64,000 bases of DNA from Sipunculus nudus (GCA_026874595.1 CM049316.1:29807339-29871338), one strand, 5' to 3'; numbered from the stretch's first letter, positions 25,801-40,120 are shown. A program made the numbers and translations. Notes: generated by a model not told the origin, from the sequence alone.

Positions 25801-27337
25801 TTGAGCCATGCACGGGCCAAAACACGCCCCGCGGGCTGCGGGGGCCCGCAACCGCCCCGCCCCGCACCCCTGTGGGATAATTTTTCAGGATTTTGTGGGG
25901 CGGGGCGGGCCAGAAAAAAATCTCTGCGGGACAGGTCGGGTGCGGGCTAAAAGATGGGAAATGCGGCGCGGGGCGGGTTACATGATATTTTAGTGCGGAT
26001 TTCTGCGGGACGAAAACATGGTTAAACAGCGAGAAGATGATCACATTAACTTAAATGTTAAGCACTGCAGGTCTGTTTATGTTCCTTCGGTTATTCAATT
26101 TTCTTAATTACTATATAGCACATGTGAAATATTATTTCCTTAAGTTTTGAGACAGATTCATCTTTGCAGTGACCACTTTTCAGAAAATTGCAAATGTACC
26201 TGAGAATAGCGTTGTATAATTATAGACTGTTCAGCACTGTAGGCCTTTACTTGTGGCCTGCCTCAGATATAACATAACATGGCTGAGGGTAGAGCACCAG
26301 GATTATGCCTGTGATGTTATAATAGTCACAGCATTGGTATCTGGCTCTGTCACCATCTGGATGTAGCTTTACATCACTCATAAAGGCTGAGGTGTGCTAA
26401 TCATGGATGAGCAAATGAGCACTGGCTAGTTAAGAGGTCTGCATTAGCAAAGCGAAATGAGATAACGAGCATGGGACTCATTTGATATCTATTCATCCAT
26501 GATATAGAGCTGACTCCCTCTGTAGTTCTGTACCCTTCTCCGTTCAGCTAATTAGCTGATCATCGCCGGAAAAGATTAAGCTCTTTTTCAAATATAATGT
26601 GTGAACTGAGGTGAGCAAGTATATACTGAATGTCCTCTAGCTACTGCAGCTATAGTGATGAGTATTGTAACTCTAGGCATACATATTTAATAGAAATTGA
26701 TTGTTTATGCTTAAGTTTTATTTTATGGTGCCGTAGAGCAGCATATGCATGGTAAATAGGTTTAAGCTGCAATTATGTTGTAAGCTAAATATCTGAATAT
26801 GTTAAATTTATAATTACTTTAAATATTTTAAGGAGACTCAATGGCAACATTATATTAGTGTGTCCCAGTTACTGCAGTGACCTTTCCAGTGATAAGCAGT
26901 AAATAATTGTATTTTGGTAAGTGTTAATTCTTTAAAATAAAAAAATGCATGGTAATTCTATGACACTTGTCCTTACCTATTAAAAAAAATTGATAATGTC
27001 CTATACCATCAACTAAACATGATAATGCTATCTACTCAGATGGTCATTCATTATTTTTATATATAAAATTAATCATATTTTCTTTAGTTGGTTACCGTTT
27101 TGGTTGTCCCTTATGTTGAATGCGGGCTGACTTTTTTTAAACATGCAGGGCAGGGCGGGTGCAGGCTGAAAGCTAAATATGCACGGCGGATGCGGGTCAA
27201 TATATTCGTTTTAGGTAAGGGGGGGGGGGGGGGGTGCGGGGCGGGTTTTTACAACTGCGGGGCGGGGCGGTTGCGGGCTGAAGGTTTGTTTTGCGGGGCG
27301 GGTGCGGGCTATATATTCCGGCCCGCGCAGGGCTCTA
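25801..27337. mobile_element. Non-autonomous hAT-like element, 1537 bp
   Basis: GTACTTAT repeats directly at 25793-25800 and 27338-27345. Terminal inverted repeats TTGAGCCATGCACGGGCC and TAGAGCCCTGCGCGGGCC (inverted right end) match at 15 of 18 positions, followed inward by very GC-rich CGGGGCGGG tracts on both ends. The interior is AT-rich with no transposase ORF. The copy 2 block has an unoccupied site at about 9755. Ends and 8-bp duplication fit hAT. Confidence 0.85.
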
Positions 27338-27914
27338 GTACTTATATGTATAAGCGCAGCACGTTGTGTTGGAGAGAGTTAACTGTAAATTCTGTATAAT
27401 TCTGTATGCCCAGTGTTTTCATATTGTTCATTCGTGTTGCCGATTTTGCTGGACAGTTGCATTGACAGACAAATCTTGAACTGTACGGTGCATGTCTCTC
27501 GTTCCAGTATTAAACGTGAAAAGCACATTCTGTTTTTGAGCTTCGCTCCCGAGGCAGCGGAAATCTGCCTCGTATGACAAGTTATGATAGACTTACACAC
27601 CGACTATCAGCTAAACAAATGCAAGATAACAAACAACCGACAGGCAATGGCTCCGCCCTTAAAATGCGCTCCTAGCGCCGCTTAATGACAGTTTACTGGT
27701 TCATCTGAGTAAATAATAAGAGCCAATGTTGTTACAATTCGTTTGTGTTTATTAACAACAAGGCTAGTCTTACTCGGAAAGTTTATCCTGCGTCCGTATT
27801 GATGGCTTGACAGCTTTGTGTGTTAATCGGTGCCACAGGGAAGAAAGGAGGTAACTAAATAAATGTAATAAGTTTTATGTAACAACGTTTCTTTATCATT
27901 TAGCAAATATTTCG

Positions 27915-28052
27915 CGACCATATAAGCCTCAGATGTTAAATACTACCACACAGCAAATATTTTGATCCGAGTCTAAAGGTGGGTGTTCTATTATGACTTG
28001 TATCATGACTCAAAGACCCCGATCAGTTATTTAGAAGGCCTGAGTGTCATAT
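27915..28052. repeat. Dispersed repeat, copy A
   Basis: Similar to 47907-48034 (CCACACAGCAAATATTTTGA, GGTGTTCTATTATGACTTGT, CATGACTC, GATCAGT, GAGTGTCATAT). Function unknown. Confidence 0.6.
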
Positions 28053-30159
28053 ATCTACAGTTAAGATATACACAACTTATTTGTTAATTTGAATTTAATC
28101 TTTTATCCAAAATTAAGCTCTTTTTGTTGACATTTAAAGTAAATCAGTGAGAATAGATGTCCAAAAAGTGTAATACTTGTTCTGCTGGCTGTTCACTCGG
28201 CATTATAATGGTAAACAGAGGCACCAGGACTGTGTATACAACAGGCAGAGCCATAGCAAGATCGTAAAAAGCCATATGCGAGCTACTGAGACTGTGTGGT
28301 GGGATGGTTTTGCTGTAAAACTTTGGTATAAAGCAAAACTGAACTTATTGTGTGAAACAAGAGGCATAATATTTCTACTGATTATGTAGCTTTAAAGCAT
28401 TTGCTGCGTTGTCTGCTACGGTGTACCAGTATGGATTATCCACATAATTTTTCCAGCTGGGAGAAGAGTACACAATCAAAGCATGTCATGTTGTAATGGA
28501 TGACACCGTAAAGGACAAGTGTGATTTATTCAGCTGAGTGAATATAGATCACTTGCCGGTGATATACATGAACAGGTTGATTGTACTGGCACACCTGATA
28601 CATATCAGGGATTGTACAAGTGACTGCCAGCCCCAGCAGACTACAGCATGTAGACAAGTCGAGTGTACGGAGATAAATCACAATTTTCACTCACGTAGGT
28701 GTCAGTTAAATAGACATCTTTACTGTTCATGAGTGGTCCTTACGGAGCAACTGCAGTGTATTGAGAATATATCCTGGATATACTTTTTTCATGAACACAG
28801 TCTGAGGTGATATTGATTGATAATCACACAAATATTGTTAATAAGATGAATTTCAATATTTATTTGAATGTAACTATAATTTCATAAGGAAAGAAAGGAA
28901 ATTATTTCAGCATGGTACTCAATTAATCCTAACATTATTAAATCTGTTGTTTGCTAAATTTTTCACAAAAGTTATTGATAAAATTTACTAATGTATGTTG
29001 TTTATTAGTATATAAGTTGTATGTATACTTATATCTACTGCTCAGCGTTCAATTTCTTATACATTTTTTATTGCGTTGTCTCTCACAAATGTGGTTATCT
29101 ATTTTATATGAAACTATTGTGTTTATTAAGGATCTCATTATTAACATTTCTTTAATATTGATATTTACACAATTATAGTTATGTATGGTTATTTATTGTT
29201 TTGAGTTTTAAAAGTTGGAGAGCCGGAGAATTCATGGAGATTCCCCTGAGAAACGTTTGAGATTGTCAACGATGTCTAATGCATTTATAAATACAAATGA
29301 ACATTAAAATCACTTGAAAACTTCTAGTTGACGAAAGAATGTCTGATGATACATGCTGACAACTTGACACTTGTGAATGTTCAACCCTTGTCACGCAAAA
29401 TGCATACAGAATATACAGCTGCAGAATTATTTGTGTGATCTAAGCAACACTTTATTACCGTTGACTGTGCTAGTGGTTTTGACATACACAATTAAAAGAG
29501 GACATATTTATACACTAAAATAGTTCCAAGTAAAGCTTATTATTTAAATCAGTTATTGGTAATTGTACAAGTGGACAATATTTTGATTACAGTGACTGAA
29601 TTATTTAGTTTATGTAGAATAAAAAAACACTATAAAAGTAATAATAATTGTAAAATTTTATTCACTCTTAATAAATGATATTAATATTTTATTTTTTTGC
29701 AAATTCTAATAATAATAGTGTCAGTAAAAATAATACATGTATTATTTCAATACTAAAACCAATACTAATAAGAAGAAAATAAAAATTACGATCACCTAAA
29801 TGTTAACAACTAATGCACCCATGGTAATGAACAAAATATGATAAAGTTGTAGTAGTAGTGATAATAATAAATTGCAGGTTTAACAGTGGGAAAATATGAT
29901 AAGGTTAACATGGTAGAGGTTATCAGACGATTTTGATGTGAATTTGTAACCATGAATGCATAAAACATCCTTACAGATTCTCCGTTAATTTCTGACTTTC
30001 CCCACACAGATCCCCCCCCCCCCCCCCCCCCCCCGTTTATGCATGATCGAGCACAATCTGCATCTGGAATGACTGCGCTAACGCTTCATGGCAAGCGAGC
30101 CACAAGGCGAGCTGTGTCATGATCTACACACGACAAATAATCCTCAGGGCTTGCACTCC

Positions 30160-30390
30160 ATTTCATTGGGCTATAACTTATTTGTTCCACATCTCCCGCC
30201 TCCAGGTCGAAGGTCACGCGTGTCATTTTTTTTTGTCACGGACCGCGTTCACACTATCTCAGAATGTCAAACCTGAAATTTATGTTTTCCCGGGATCCAG
30301 GGAGGTGGAGCTACTATGCTAATGAGAATAAACGATTTTTTTTGCCGCATGTGGGACAAATGAGACATGTCACACAGGCCGTATAAAGTG
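30160..30390 (+). promoter_or_regulatory. Candidate promoter region of copy 3
   Basis: Paralog of the copy 2 candidate: ATTGGGCTATAAC and GTATAAAG in the same order and spacing ahead of the inferred 5'-UTR donor at 30413. Weak, motif-based call. Confidence 0.25.
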
Positions 30391-30413
30391 AATAATATTT
30401 ATATCGTAAGCAG

Positions 30414-30574
30414 GTAAGGTACCAAAATTACTTATTTTCTTCTTCTGCAACTGGTGCAAATTTTGTTTGGAAAGCTTGTCTTATGTGGAGATAATCGCGA
30501 AAAAACAGGTGGACAGTGGTGGTGAAACGGACTACAGCAATATAATAAAACATTTCACTCCCTTGTACATACAG
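30414..30574 (+). other. Probable 5'-UTR intron of copy 3
   Basis: The donor AAGCAG|GTAAGG at 30413/30414 and acceptor TACATACAG ending 30574 match the copy 2 arrangement. The 22-bp leader between acceptor and ATG (starting AAACTACGGCTCGGC) is identical in both copies. Copy 1 has the same TACATACAG acceptor at 5159-5167. Confidence 0.45.
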
Positions 30575-30596
30575 AAACTACGGCTCGGCAGATGAG

Positions 30597-31736
30597 ATGG
30601 AGAGTTCAAAGAAAAACAATCAGCGCCTGGAAGACATGATAGCAAAATTTACAGCCCCCGATGTCACTGATGAAAAGGTGCAACAGATGTATGAAGTCTG
30701 GGCAGAAACATACGACCAGGTAAATGATTGAGCCGTAAAAAATATCAAGGTAATTCAGCATTTCTCAAAATTCATGGTCTCATTAGTTTTAATTCCTCAA
30801 AAAAGTTAAGCCAGTACTTAAACCAACATATTAAACAGAGAGAAATATTGTTTAAATATTTTGTTTCGTGTTCACATATTATTTCCATATTTTATATTCC
30901 CCAAAAAAATGCCGCCGCAATATTTATCACTGTCCGGTATAGCTGAAATACACGAGTACAAGATCACAACAGTAGATAACATAAACAGGTAACGGAACTT
31001 CGATTACATACGGAGTATAATTATATTTAACTGGATATGTAATATTTATCTGGTCTGTGTTTACATTTGTAAGTGTATCAGTGCTGATAAGCTGAATGTG
31101 AAGGAAGTGATGTTTGAGGCATACAAAATATCAAGGTCATTCAGCATAATATTTTGCTTTTCTCAAAATTCATGGTTTCATTTAGTTTTAATTTTTCAAA
31201 CAAGTTAAGCCAGTACTTAAACCCACATATTAAACATAAAGAAATATTGTTTAAATATTTTCATTTTTGTTCAGATATCATTTTCATATTTTATATTCCC
31301 AAATAAAATGCCGCCACAATATTTATCACTGTCCGATATAGCTGATATATACAAGTACAAGATCATTTTATTTTACTGGATATATAATATTTATCTGGTC
31401 TGTGTTTATATTTGTAAGTAAATCAGTGCTGATAAGCTGAATGTGGAGGAAGTGATGACAGGGGTTCTCCTTAAATACATTTCAGGACCTTGGCACCGAT
31501 ATGGCGCACATCGGGCCTCTTTACGCAGTAAAATTCCTGTCTGAATGCCTTGGGAACAGAAAGGGGTCTCGGATACTTGATGTTGCCGCTGGCACCGGAC
31601 GGGTCGGTAGCGAGGTAAATATCGCAAGTTTCGCATACACAACGCAATGCATAATTAAAATACTTTTGTTTTTAATGGAATAAGTTGTGTTTTATTTAAT
31701 ATGGTAATTTTAAGGCAGTGACAATTATTATCAGTA

Positions 31737-31804
<68 letters not shown>

Positions 31805-32634
31805 GTAGCCGGACACACAAAAGCGTTCCTACTGCCCTTGCTAGTGAAGCTTGCTTTATTAGCGAAGCGGTAGAACGTCTGACTTGTGTGTCACAGGTTA
31901 CGGGTTCGAACCCACATTCGGACTGGTTACTATTTTCACCCGTTACAATGGTGGCAGCGGTGGGATTCGAACCCACGCCTCCGAAGAGACTGGTGCCTAA
32001 AAAAAAATAACATGACATTCTCCCTGACGGGCCCGCCATCTAACCTCCACGCAATCATTCATATTTCGCTGTAACTATTATGAAGGCACAAAACCCCATC
32101 TCCTTAAATTTTAGAACGTTTATTTCGTCATAAATATCCATAGTATATCTGATAAGGGAAACAGTTCATTTAGATAGGCCCGTGTTCAGATTAATTTGAT
32201 GTGAGGTCTGTACTAATGCTATGTAGGATTGTGAAGTCATGTCATACTGATATGGTTGCATTAATAGCTTTCATATGCCATATATGAATATATTCATAAA
32301 TAAGTGTATCTATGTATAATGTATAATCCATGTATAATGGGTGATAAGCTACCTATGCGATTTAAGATTAATAGTAATACGTATGAGACATATGGAGCTT
32401 ACACTACACAGTTAGCCATGAAACTTAATTAAAACTAAAATATTTGTAGACTGATATACGAATATTGTAACCTATAATATCTGTTCGATCAATTGAATGT
32501 TCGAGTCCAGCCTTGCTCCTCTTGTTGGCAACAAGCTGACCACGGTCTTTCTTCTTCAGAATAAAGTTCATCCATCCACTTTGTCTTGGGTTCTTCCTTT
32601 GACATGGAGCGGACCTGCCTTACCCCCGGTCCGC

Positions 32635-32694
<60 letters not shown>

Positions 32695-35600
32695 TTATCC
32701 ATCTATCCAAAATGAGACAATCATGATGGGAATATTACTTGTGCAGGCCTGTCCCAAAATATACGCACTGTCAGACATATATCATGTCTCGAGTGTAAGA
32801 AGTTTGGACATCACGTGAATCATCACCTGAATTACCTAATTCAAGTATAATATTTTTTGCGATCATTTCTTGTCCGTCCGCAAGTTTTATGTCAACTCTG
32901 TCACAAAAGAGTTATATCCAAGGAAATTCATAGTTACATACTGATATCGATCAAAGCCAAATATAAAATGTTTATAATGAAACATTGTTTTATACATTAC
33001 ATGCATTTACTAAATGATATGAACTCTTTATGTCTTCATTCTGGAAGGTAAAATAATTAACATGTCAACTCCGTCACAGCTTGTTAATCCTCAGAAATAG
33101 ATAAATGAATAAATTCCAATTTGGGCTTATGACATGATTATTAAAAAAATAAAGATAAAAACCCAGCTATTGTCAACCCCTCCGTTACGTAACGGCACTG
33201 ATGAAATCATTATTGTATTGTCAGACAAAGTCTGGAGATACTATGGATTAGGCACGGTTGCGCCGCCGCCGCAGCGATTTCGTTTGGACGCGATAACTCA
33301 AAAAATATTTCACGGATCTTTACCAAACTTGACATGTCCATAGATATGGGTTAGAGGACGAAGCCTATTAAAAATAGGGTCATGAACTTTACTAGGTGAG
33401 TGACCTTGACCTTGAATATGTCCATTTTGGGGGGAAAAATCACACAAATTCTTTAATATCTCAAGAAAATCTTGTATGGATTGATCATAAATCAACTTGA
33501 CCAAAAATCTTGGATAGTGTTGTCATGTACCGGAAACTGGTGGCGCCATCTAGTATCCTTTTCTTGTTTTCGCGCCGTTAAATACCCCCTTCATTGCCAC
33601 TTAACAAGAATGTGAGCATTATAAGTCAAAAACTAATGGACAAATTTTTTTCATATTATGTATATACATAGACATGCGTTTTAGGATGATGCTGTATATT
33701 TAAATTGGAGTCATGACCTTTCCCATGAGAGTGTCCTTGACCTTGAATATTGTCATATATGGTGAAAATCACACAAAATCATAAATATCTCAATAAGGGA
33801 TGCACGGATTGGTCCGATAAAATCAAATTGTCCGAAGATCTTGGATAGCTTTGTCTTTTCCAGAAGACAGTTGGCGCCACCCTCGATTTCTCTTGTTTTC
33901 GTGCCTTTTAATAACCCATCATTGCCACTTGACAGTACTGTGAGCATTAAAAGTCTAAAATTTATGGACAGATTGGGCTGAAATTGTGCATGTACATTTA
34001 TCTTGGATACCTCCATCTTGTATTCTAGACTGGTGGCGCCATCTGCAATCGTTCGCCGTGGCGTCCATCTGTTTATGTGCTTTGGGTGAAAATTGCTAAT
34101 ATCTCAGGAGTGTTCAAGGATTTGGTAAGAAATTTGACAAGTTTTCTCATAACGAAGACAGGCGGCGCCACCTACCCTTCTTTTTTGTAGAATATGCCCT
34201 TTTCAAAGGATTGATTTGCCCAATTGGCCTGAAATTGTGCATATCTATAGATTTGCACTCTTCCATCTATAACTCAAGACTGGTGGCGCCATCTGCAATC
34301 TTTTTGCCATGGCGTCCATCTGTACATGTGCTTTTGGTGAAAATTGCTTATATCTCCGGAGTGGTTTAAGGTATTTGTCTGAAATTTGGCATGTCCATTC
34401 ATCTTTAAAAGTTTTCTGGTAAACCAGACAGGTGGCGCGACCTACCTTCCCGTTTTTGTAGAATAAAACAATGCCCTTTTCTGAGGAGTTATTTGCTCTA
34501 TTGGCCTGATATTTTGCATATCCATAGATCATGGACTCCTCCATCTTGTACATAAGACTGGTGGCGCCATCTCCAATTGTTTTGCCGTAGCGTCCGTCTG
34601 TACATGTGCTTTCGGTGAAAATTGCACATATCTCTGGAGTGCTTTACAGTAGTGGCCTTAAATTTGGCATGTCTATTCATCTTGGAAAATTTTCTCTTCG
34701 ACAAGACAGGTGGCGCCACCTACCTTCCCTTTTTGTAGAATGATTAATGCTTTTTTCTTAGGAGTGGTGTGCTGTATTGTTTTGAAACTGTGCATTAACC
34801 ATAGATCTTGGCCTCTTACATCCTATATGCAAGAGTGGTGGCGCCATCTGCCAATTTTTGTGTGGTGTCCATTTGTACATTTGTTTTAGATTAAAATTGC
34901 TCATATCTTAGGAGATCTTCATTGTGTTGGTCTCCATATTAACATGAACATCCATATTGGAGAGTTTTCTCGTCAACCAGACAGGTGGCGCCACCTACCT
35001 CACCATTTTTATAGTATAAATTTATCCCCTTTTCATAAGAGTGATTCTCTGTATTGGCCCCAATATTTGGTGAAAAATAGTGTTTGTCAAGTTGATAGAT
35101 GTTCCAAAGTCGCCTGCCAAGTGTCAGTATATGCTGCTGAGGATGGGGGAACTATTCTTAAAGGGGAGGGGGGGGGGGTAATTGTCTGGCGATACTATGG
35201 CACCTGCGGTGCCAAGAAATATCTAGTTTAAAATATATATATATATCTTTATTCTGGAAATGAAGGCCTCAGGCCCATATATCCAACATATATACATACA
35301 AAATACATAATACATAATATATGGTCACGTGAAAAAAAAAAAACAATAAATGATAAGAATAAATAATTAATAAATAAACAATTAAATGAATACAGTTTTC
35401 AAAAATACACAGTTATCATTAATAAAATATTAACAGAAATAACAATTTTATCAACTGAATAAATACACAATGTAATTTTATCAGGTAACTATTTGTGTTT
35501 CACAAAATGATTAAAGTTAATGGTAATTACATAGAATAAATTTCATAACAACATAAAATATGAATATTAATATATACATAAAATATAATATACATAAAAT

Positions 35601-38600
35601 TGTTCACTTACTAGTTCAAAGAATCATTTAGAATTGACTCTCTTTTAACAAATGCAAAATATACAAATGCTGAAAGCTTATTAATTGTGACATAATTTGT
35701 TGTGGACATTAATGAAACGAAAGACATATCTTTAAATTCAGACAGATATTTTTCTCTTAATGAAATATATAAAGGACATTTAATGACAAAATGGAACTCA
35801 TCTTCAATATATGATTCTCCATGTTTAAGACAAAATTTACAACATCTCTCTTCCCAGGCTATTTTCTTGTGGCGACCAACTTCTACTTCTAAGCTATGTG
35901 ATGATGTTCTAAGTCTTGCTAAACTAATTCTATATCTTTTATTTGGAACTGCTGATAAATATAATTCAGTGTTTAATAAGCTTTTAAAGATAGCATATGT
36001 TTTTAATCTTCCATTATTTTCTATGTTAGCTGTCCATTCTTGTCTTTCATTATCATGCAACCTTTGTTTGAAACCTGACAGAAATATATTAATATTACCT
36101 ACGTCTTGAAATATCCATGTATATCCAAATCCGATTGAAAATAATATATTTTTTACCCTTGTTGCCCACGTATACTTTCCTAATTCATCTAGCCTATGTA
36201 ATTTAGAAAATAAACGCTTAGGGTACCTATAATTTTCCATCCTTAGTAATTTAACCCAATAAGAAATACATTTTAACATAAATCTGATTTTCAGAGAAAA
36301 CCTTCCACACTCACCAAGTGCTGCAGCATTTGGTGAAGAAGAGTTAATCCCAAGTATGTATTTACAAAATTTATTGTGGACCTGTTCTATTTTATCTTGT
36401 TTTTTGTAACCCCACAATTCACTGCCATATGAAAGTACAGGTACAACCATCTTATCAAATAAAGAAAATGATTCTTTTACAGTAATATATTTATTATCAG
36501 AAATGAATTTTCTTATCATTAAAACAGTTTTATTTGCTTGACACACAAGATGTTTTTCCATTTCTACCCATTTCAGACAAGAAGTAAATACCCCTCCTAA
36601 ATACCTATAACTATTGACTACTTCAAGCTTTCTTCCTTTATAATACCATTTTTCATATTTCTTTAACGTCCCCCCATTTCTAAATACAACTTTAGTTTTG
36701 TCCACATTCAACTTCATCCCATAACGGTTACAAAAATATTCAAGTTTATCAATTTGATTCTGTAATCTTCCAACTGTGTCTCCAAAACAAACAATATCAT
36801 CAGCGAACATTAGCATTGTCAAAGGTTGTGTTTCCTGGTCTACAAATATACCTTGATTTAAATCCTGCATTATATAATACAATTCATTCATGAAGAAGGT
36901 AAATAAAAGTGGGCTTATCATACAACCCTGTCTTACTCCAATATTACATGAAAAATATTCTGAAAGCCCCTCATTTGTAATTACACATGACTGAAATTTA
37001 GCATACATGGACTTTAGAATATTTAACATTTTTCCTTTTATCCCACACTTATGAAGTACATAAAATAATATTTTGTGTTGTAAACAATCGAAAGCTTTGG
37101 AAAAATCTATGAAAATTGCATAAAATCTTCCTTTTTTCCTCGTCAGATATGTTTCAATTAAAGACATTAGAGTAAACATATTATCTGTAGCACTGTATTT
37201 TCTTCTGTAACCTGCCTGTTCTTCAAGAAATATACTGTTGGCTTCAGCCCATTTAATTAATCTTTCATTAAGAATTTTTGTGAATAACTTGCTAACAGTA
37301 TTTAATAGTGAGATACCTCTGTAATTATTTGGATCATTGGTGGAGCCCTTTTTATGTAATGGAAAAATTATGGCTTTAGACCATTCAGCTGGGAATTCAC
37401 CTTTAGAATAAATAGTATTAAAGAAACTTTCTAATAATGGTACTAAAAGAGTTTGGTTTTCTTTCAATAATTCAACAGTGATCCCATCTGGACCAGGAGC
37501 TTTACCACTTTTCATATCCAATAAAGTTTTCCTTATTTCCTCTTGGTTTATATCCATATTAATATCATTTAAGAGTTCATCTGAGTTATCATCCTGAAAG
37601 TTATATTCATCAATGTACTTTTCAAAGTCCTTATCTAAAGAATTAAAACTCTCTGTGAACAGACCTTTAAAATATTTAACCCATTTATCTTTTGTGATGT
37701 TACTGCTTACATTGTTTCTCTTTGATACTTTGATCTTCCTAAACAAATCATTTAATGTTCTACATTGCTGTAGATCCCTTATTAGTGAACGATTGTATTC
37801 CATCTTATGCAACTTACATATTTCTTTAAATTTTAATTTAGCTATTTTATATTCCATAAAATCAGTTTCACTGTTTGACATTCTGAATTTATTCAAAGCT
37901 CTGTATTTTTCTCTCTTCATATTTGTACATTCTTCTGTCCACCAATTCGGCTGCTTGTATATTAATTTATTTGCCTTACCACTAGTTTTCTTTTCATAAG
38001 TTTGTATTGCTATGTACTCAAATAAATTTTGTAACAGAGAAGCACTATTTTCAATATCATTTATATATATATATATATAAAATGGAATAACACGTCAACA
38101 GCTGCCAAGAAATAATGCTTAAAATATACACCTTATTTGCGAGTTATATTTCATTATTATTTTCTAATGATAAGTTCCCCCTGTCAGACCCCTCTGTCCT
38201 GAGATGCCATCACTGTCTGCCCCCTCTGCCCTAAAATACCATCACAAATAGAGGTAAACATCTCAGACTTGTTCGCTGACCCTGTCTGCCCCCTCTGACC
38301 TGAGATGCCATAAGAAAATGCAGGTAAACATCTCAGACTTGTTAGCTCCCCCTGTCTGACCCCTCTGCCCTGAGATGCCATCACAAAAGGATGTAAACGT
38401 CTTAGATCTGTTATGTCCCCGTGCCTGCCCCCTCTGACTTTAGAAGCCTAGGGGCCTATGATACAGATAATCGGACTATAAGGACCTAAGGTCCCATGTA
38501 GGGGACTCGAGGCTCCATGCCTGACTTATTGAAATAAGAGCATCAAGCGTTATCAGAAAATGAAAGATAACATTTTCTTCAATATGATGTATGCATAATC

Positions 38601-39190
38601 TGAAACAGTCGTGTACTTTGTATATTTTGAATGCATTCGATGTATTCGATACTATTGTTCATTCATATAACAAAATAATAATGATAGATTTTAAGAGGCT
38701 GACAAAAATTTAATCTTCAGAATTACTATGCTTTCTGTATATGACAGACACAATATTATATAAGATTTTTATATGTGTATAAATAATAAAAGTGTTTGTT
38801 GATTATAGCATTGTCAGCTGTGCAAGGTCTGGAATGTAAATAAACCTAGGCAGCCAAGTTTGTCGGCTGCGGATTATCTGAGTCTCCTATATAAGCCTGA
38901 GGCGTATTTACACTAACAAAAAAGGCAATACCTTATTTTTTAAATTTTTATTACTCTAAATTTAAAAAGGTCACTCTTTTTTTTTTTTTTGCTTATATTA
39001 ACAAATGTGAATAGCTTTTTATTGAAATCAAAATACACATTGATGTTACAATCGTTAAACAGGATACGCCAACATTCTTTCTTCAAGAATCGCTGTTGAG
39101 AATGCTTGTATAATTACATGGTTTGAAATATGCAATTCCGTTATGGCAGGTACATCGCATTCTGACGTACCTTTTTTATGCTGCTTGAGA

Positions 39191-39233
<43 letters not shown>

Positions 39234-40120
39234 CATAAGTCCACTAATAATGGGTTATCATGCACATACATATACATATACATATATATACATATATATG
39301 CTCAAGCGGCATAAAAAAAGTACGTCAGAATGCGATGTACCTGCCATAACGGAATTGCATATTTCAAACCATGTAATTATACAAGCATTCTCAACAGCGA
39401 TTCTTGAAGAAAGAATGTTGGCGTATCCTGTTTAACGATTGTAACATCAATGTGTATTTACATCTATTTCTTATCGTAAAACCACATTCTTTATACACTT
39501 ATAACCATCTTATTTATGCTTTACCTAAGCATGAACTTAGATATATATAAATAAATAAATATATTTATATATATATATTATATATATACAAATACTTCTG
39601 TGCTTTGCCAGATAAAGGAAATTTTATCAAAATAATCGTTTATCTACAAAGATTATATATTAAAATAAACAAAGGAATTCTTCATTTATCTAATGATGAT
39701 TTAATTTGTATTGATGAGAATGATTTGTCTTTACCTGAGAAATAAAATTACTAATAAGGTATTTTTTTTTAAAAGTTTGCAATTTTCTGAAGTTCTTCGC
39801 TCATACATTTGGCTTATTCAAAAGATAATGTTAAAGTATTCTTTTTCTTAGATGATGATTTATCGGCGACATCTGGTGTCAATTAATTTGTGTCATCTCC
39901 TTAAATTTTGTATTTCAGATCATGTAGCATGAATGTGACGGAGCTGACTTTAGAATTTTATTACTGAGCGTTGGATGATTGTTAATTTCAATCAACATTA
40001 TGGCTGTTTAAGCTTGGCTTTTAAATGTTACTGAAATTGATATCATTGTCTACATGTGCTACAAATTCAAGCCAAAAATATTGGACCAACCAGTATAACC
40101 AAGTATTACTTTGTAATGAC

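Noticed and set aside
25709-26044. 111-codon minus-strand ORF and overlapping + ORFs
   Set aside because: They are created by the GC-rich terminal repeats of the hAT-like element; Pro/Gly/Arg-rich composition comes from CGGGGCGGG runs.
31949-32001. tRNA-Leu gene
   Set aside because: Only the 3' half is present and CCA is encoded, which nuclear eukaryotic tRNA genes lack.
33310-34719. Minus-strand ORFs of 64-102 codons as genes
   Set aside because: They fall inside the tandem GGTGGCGCC repeat field and repeat with its units; no recognisable domain.
35702-36109. + strand ORFs at 35702-36109 and 37613-37999
   Set aside because: Antisense shadows of the LINE reverse transcriptase frame.
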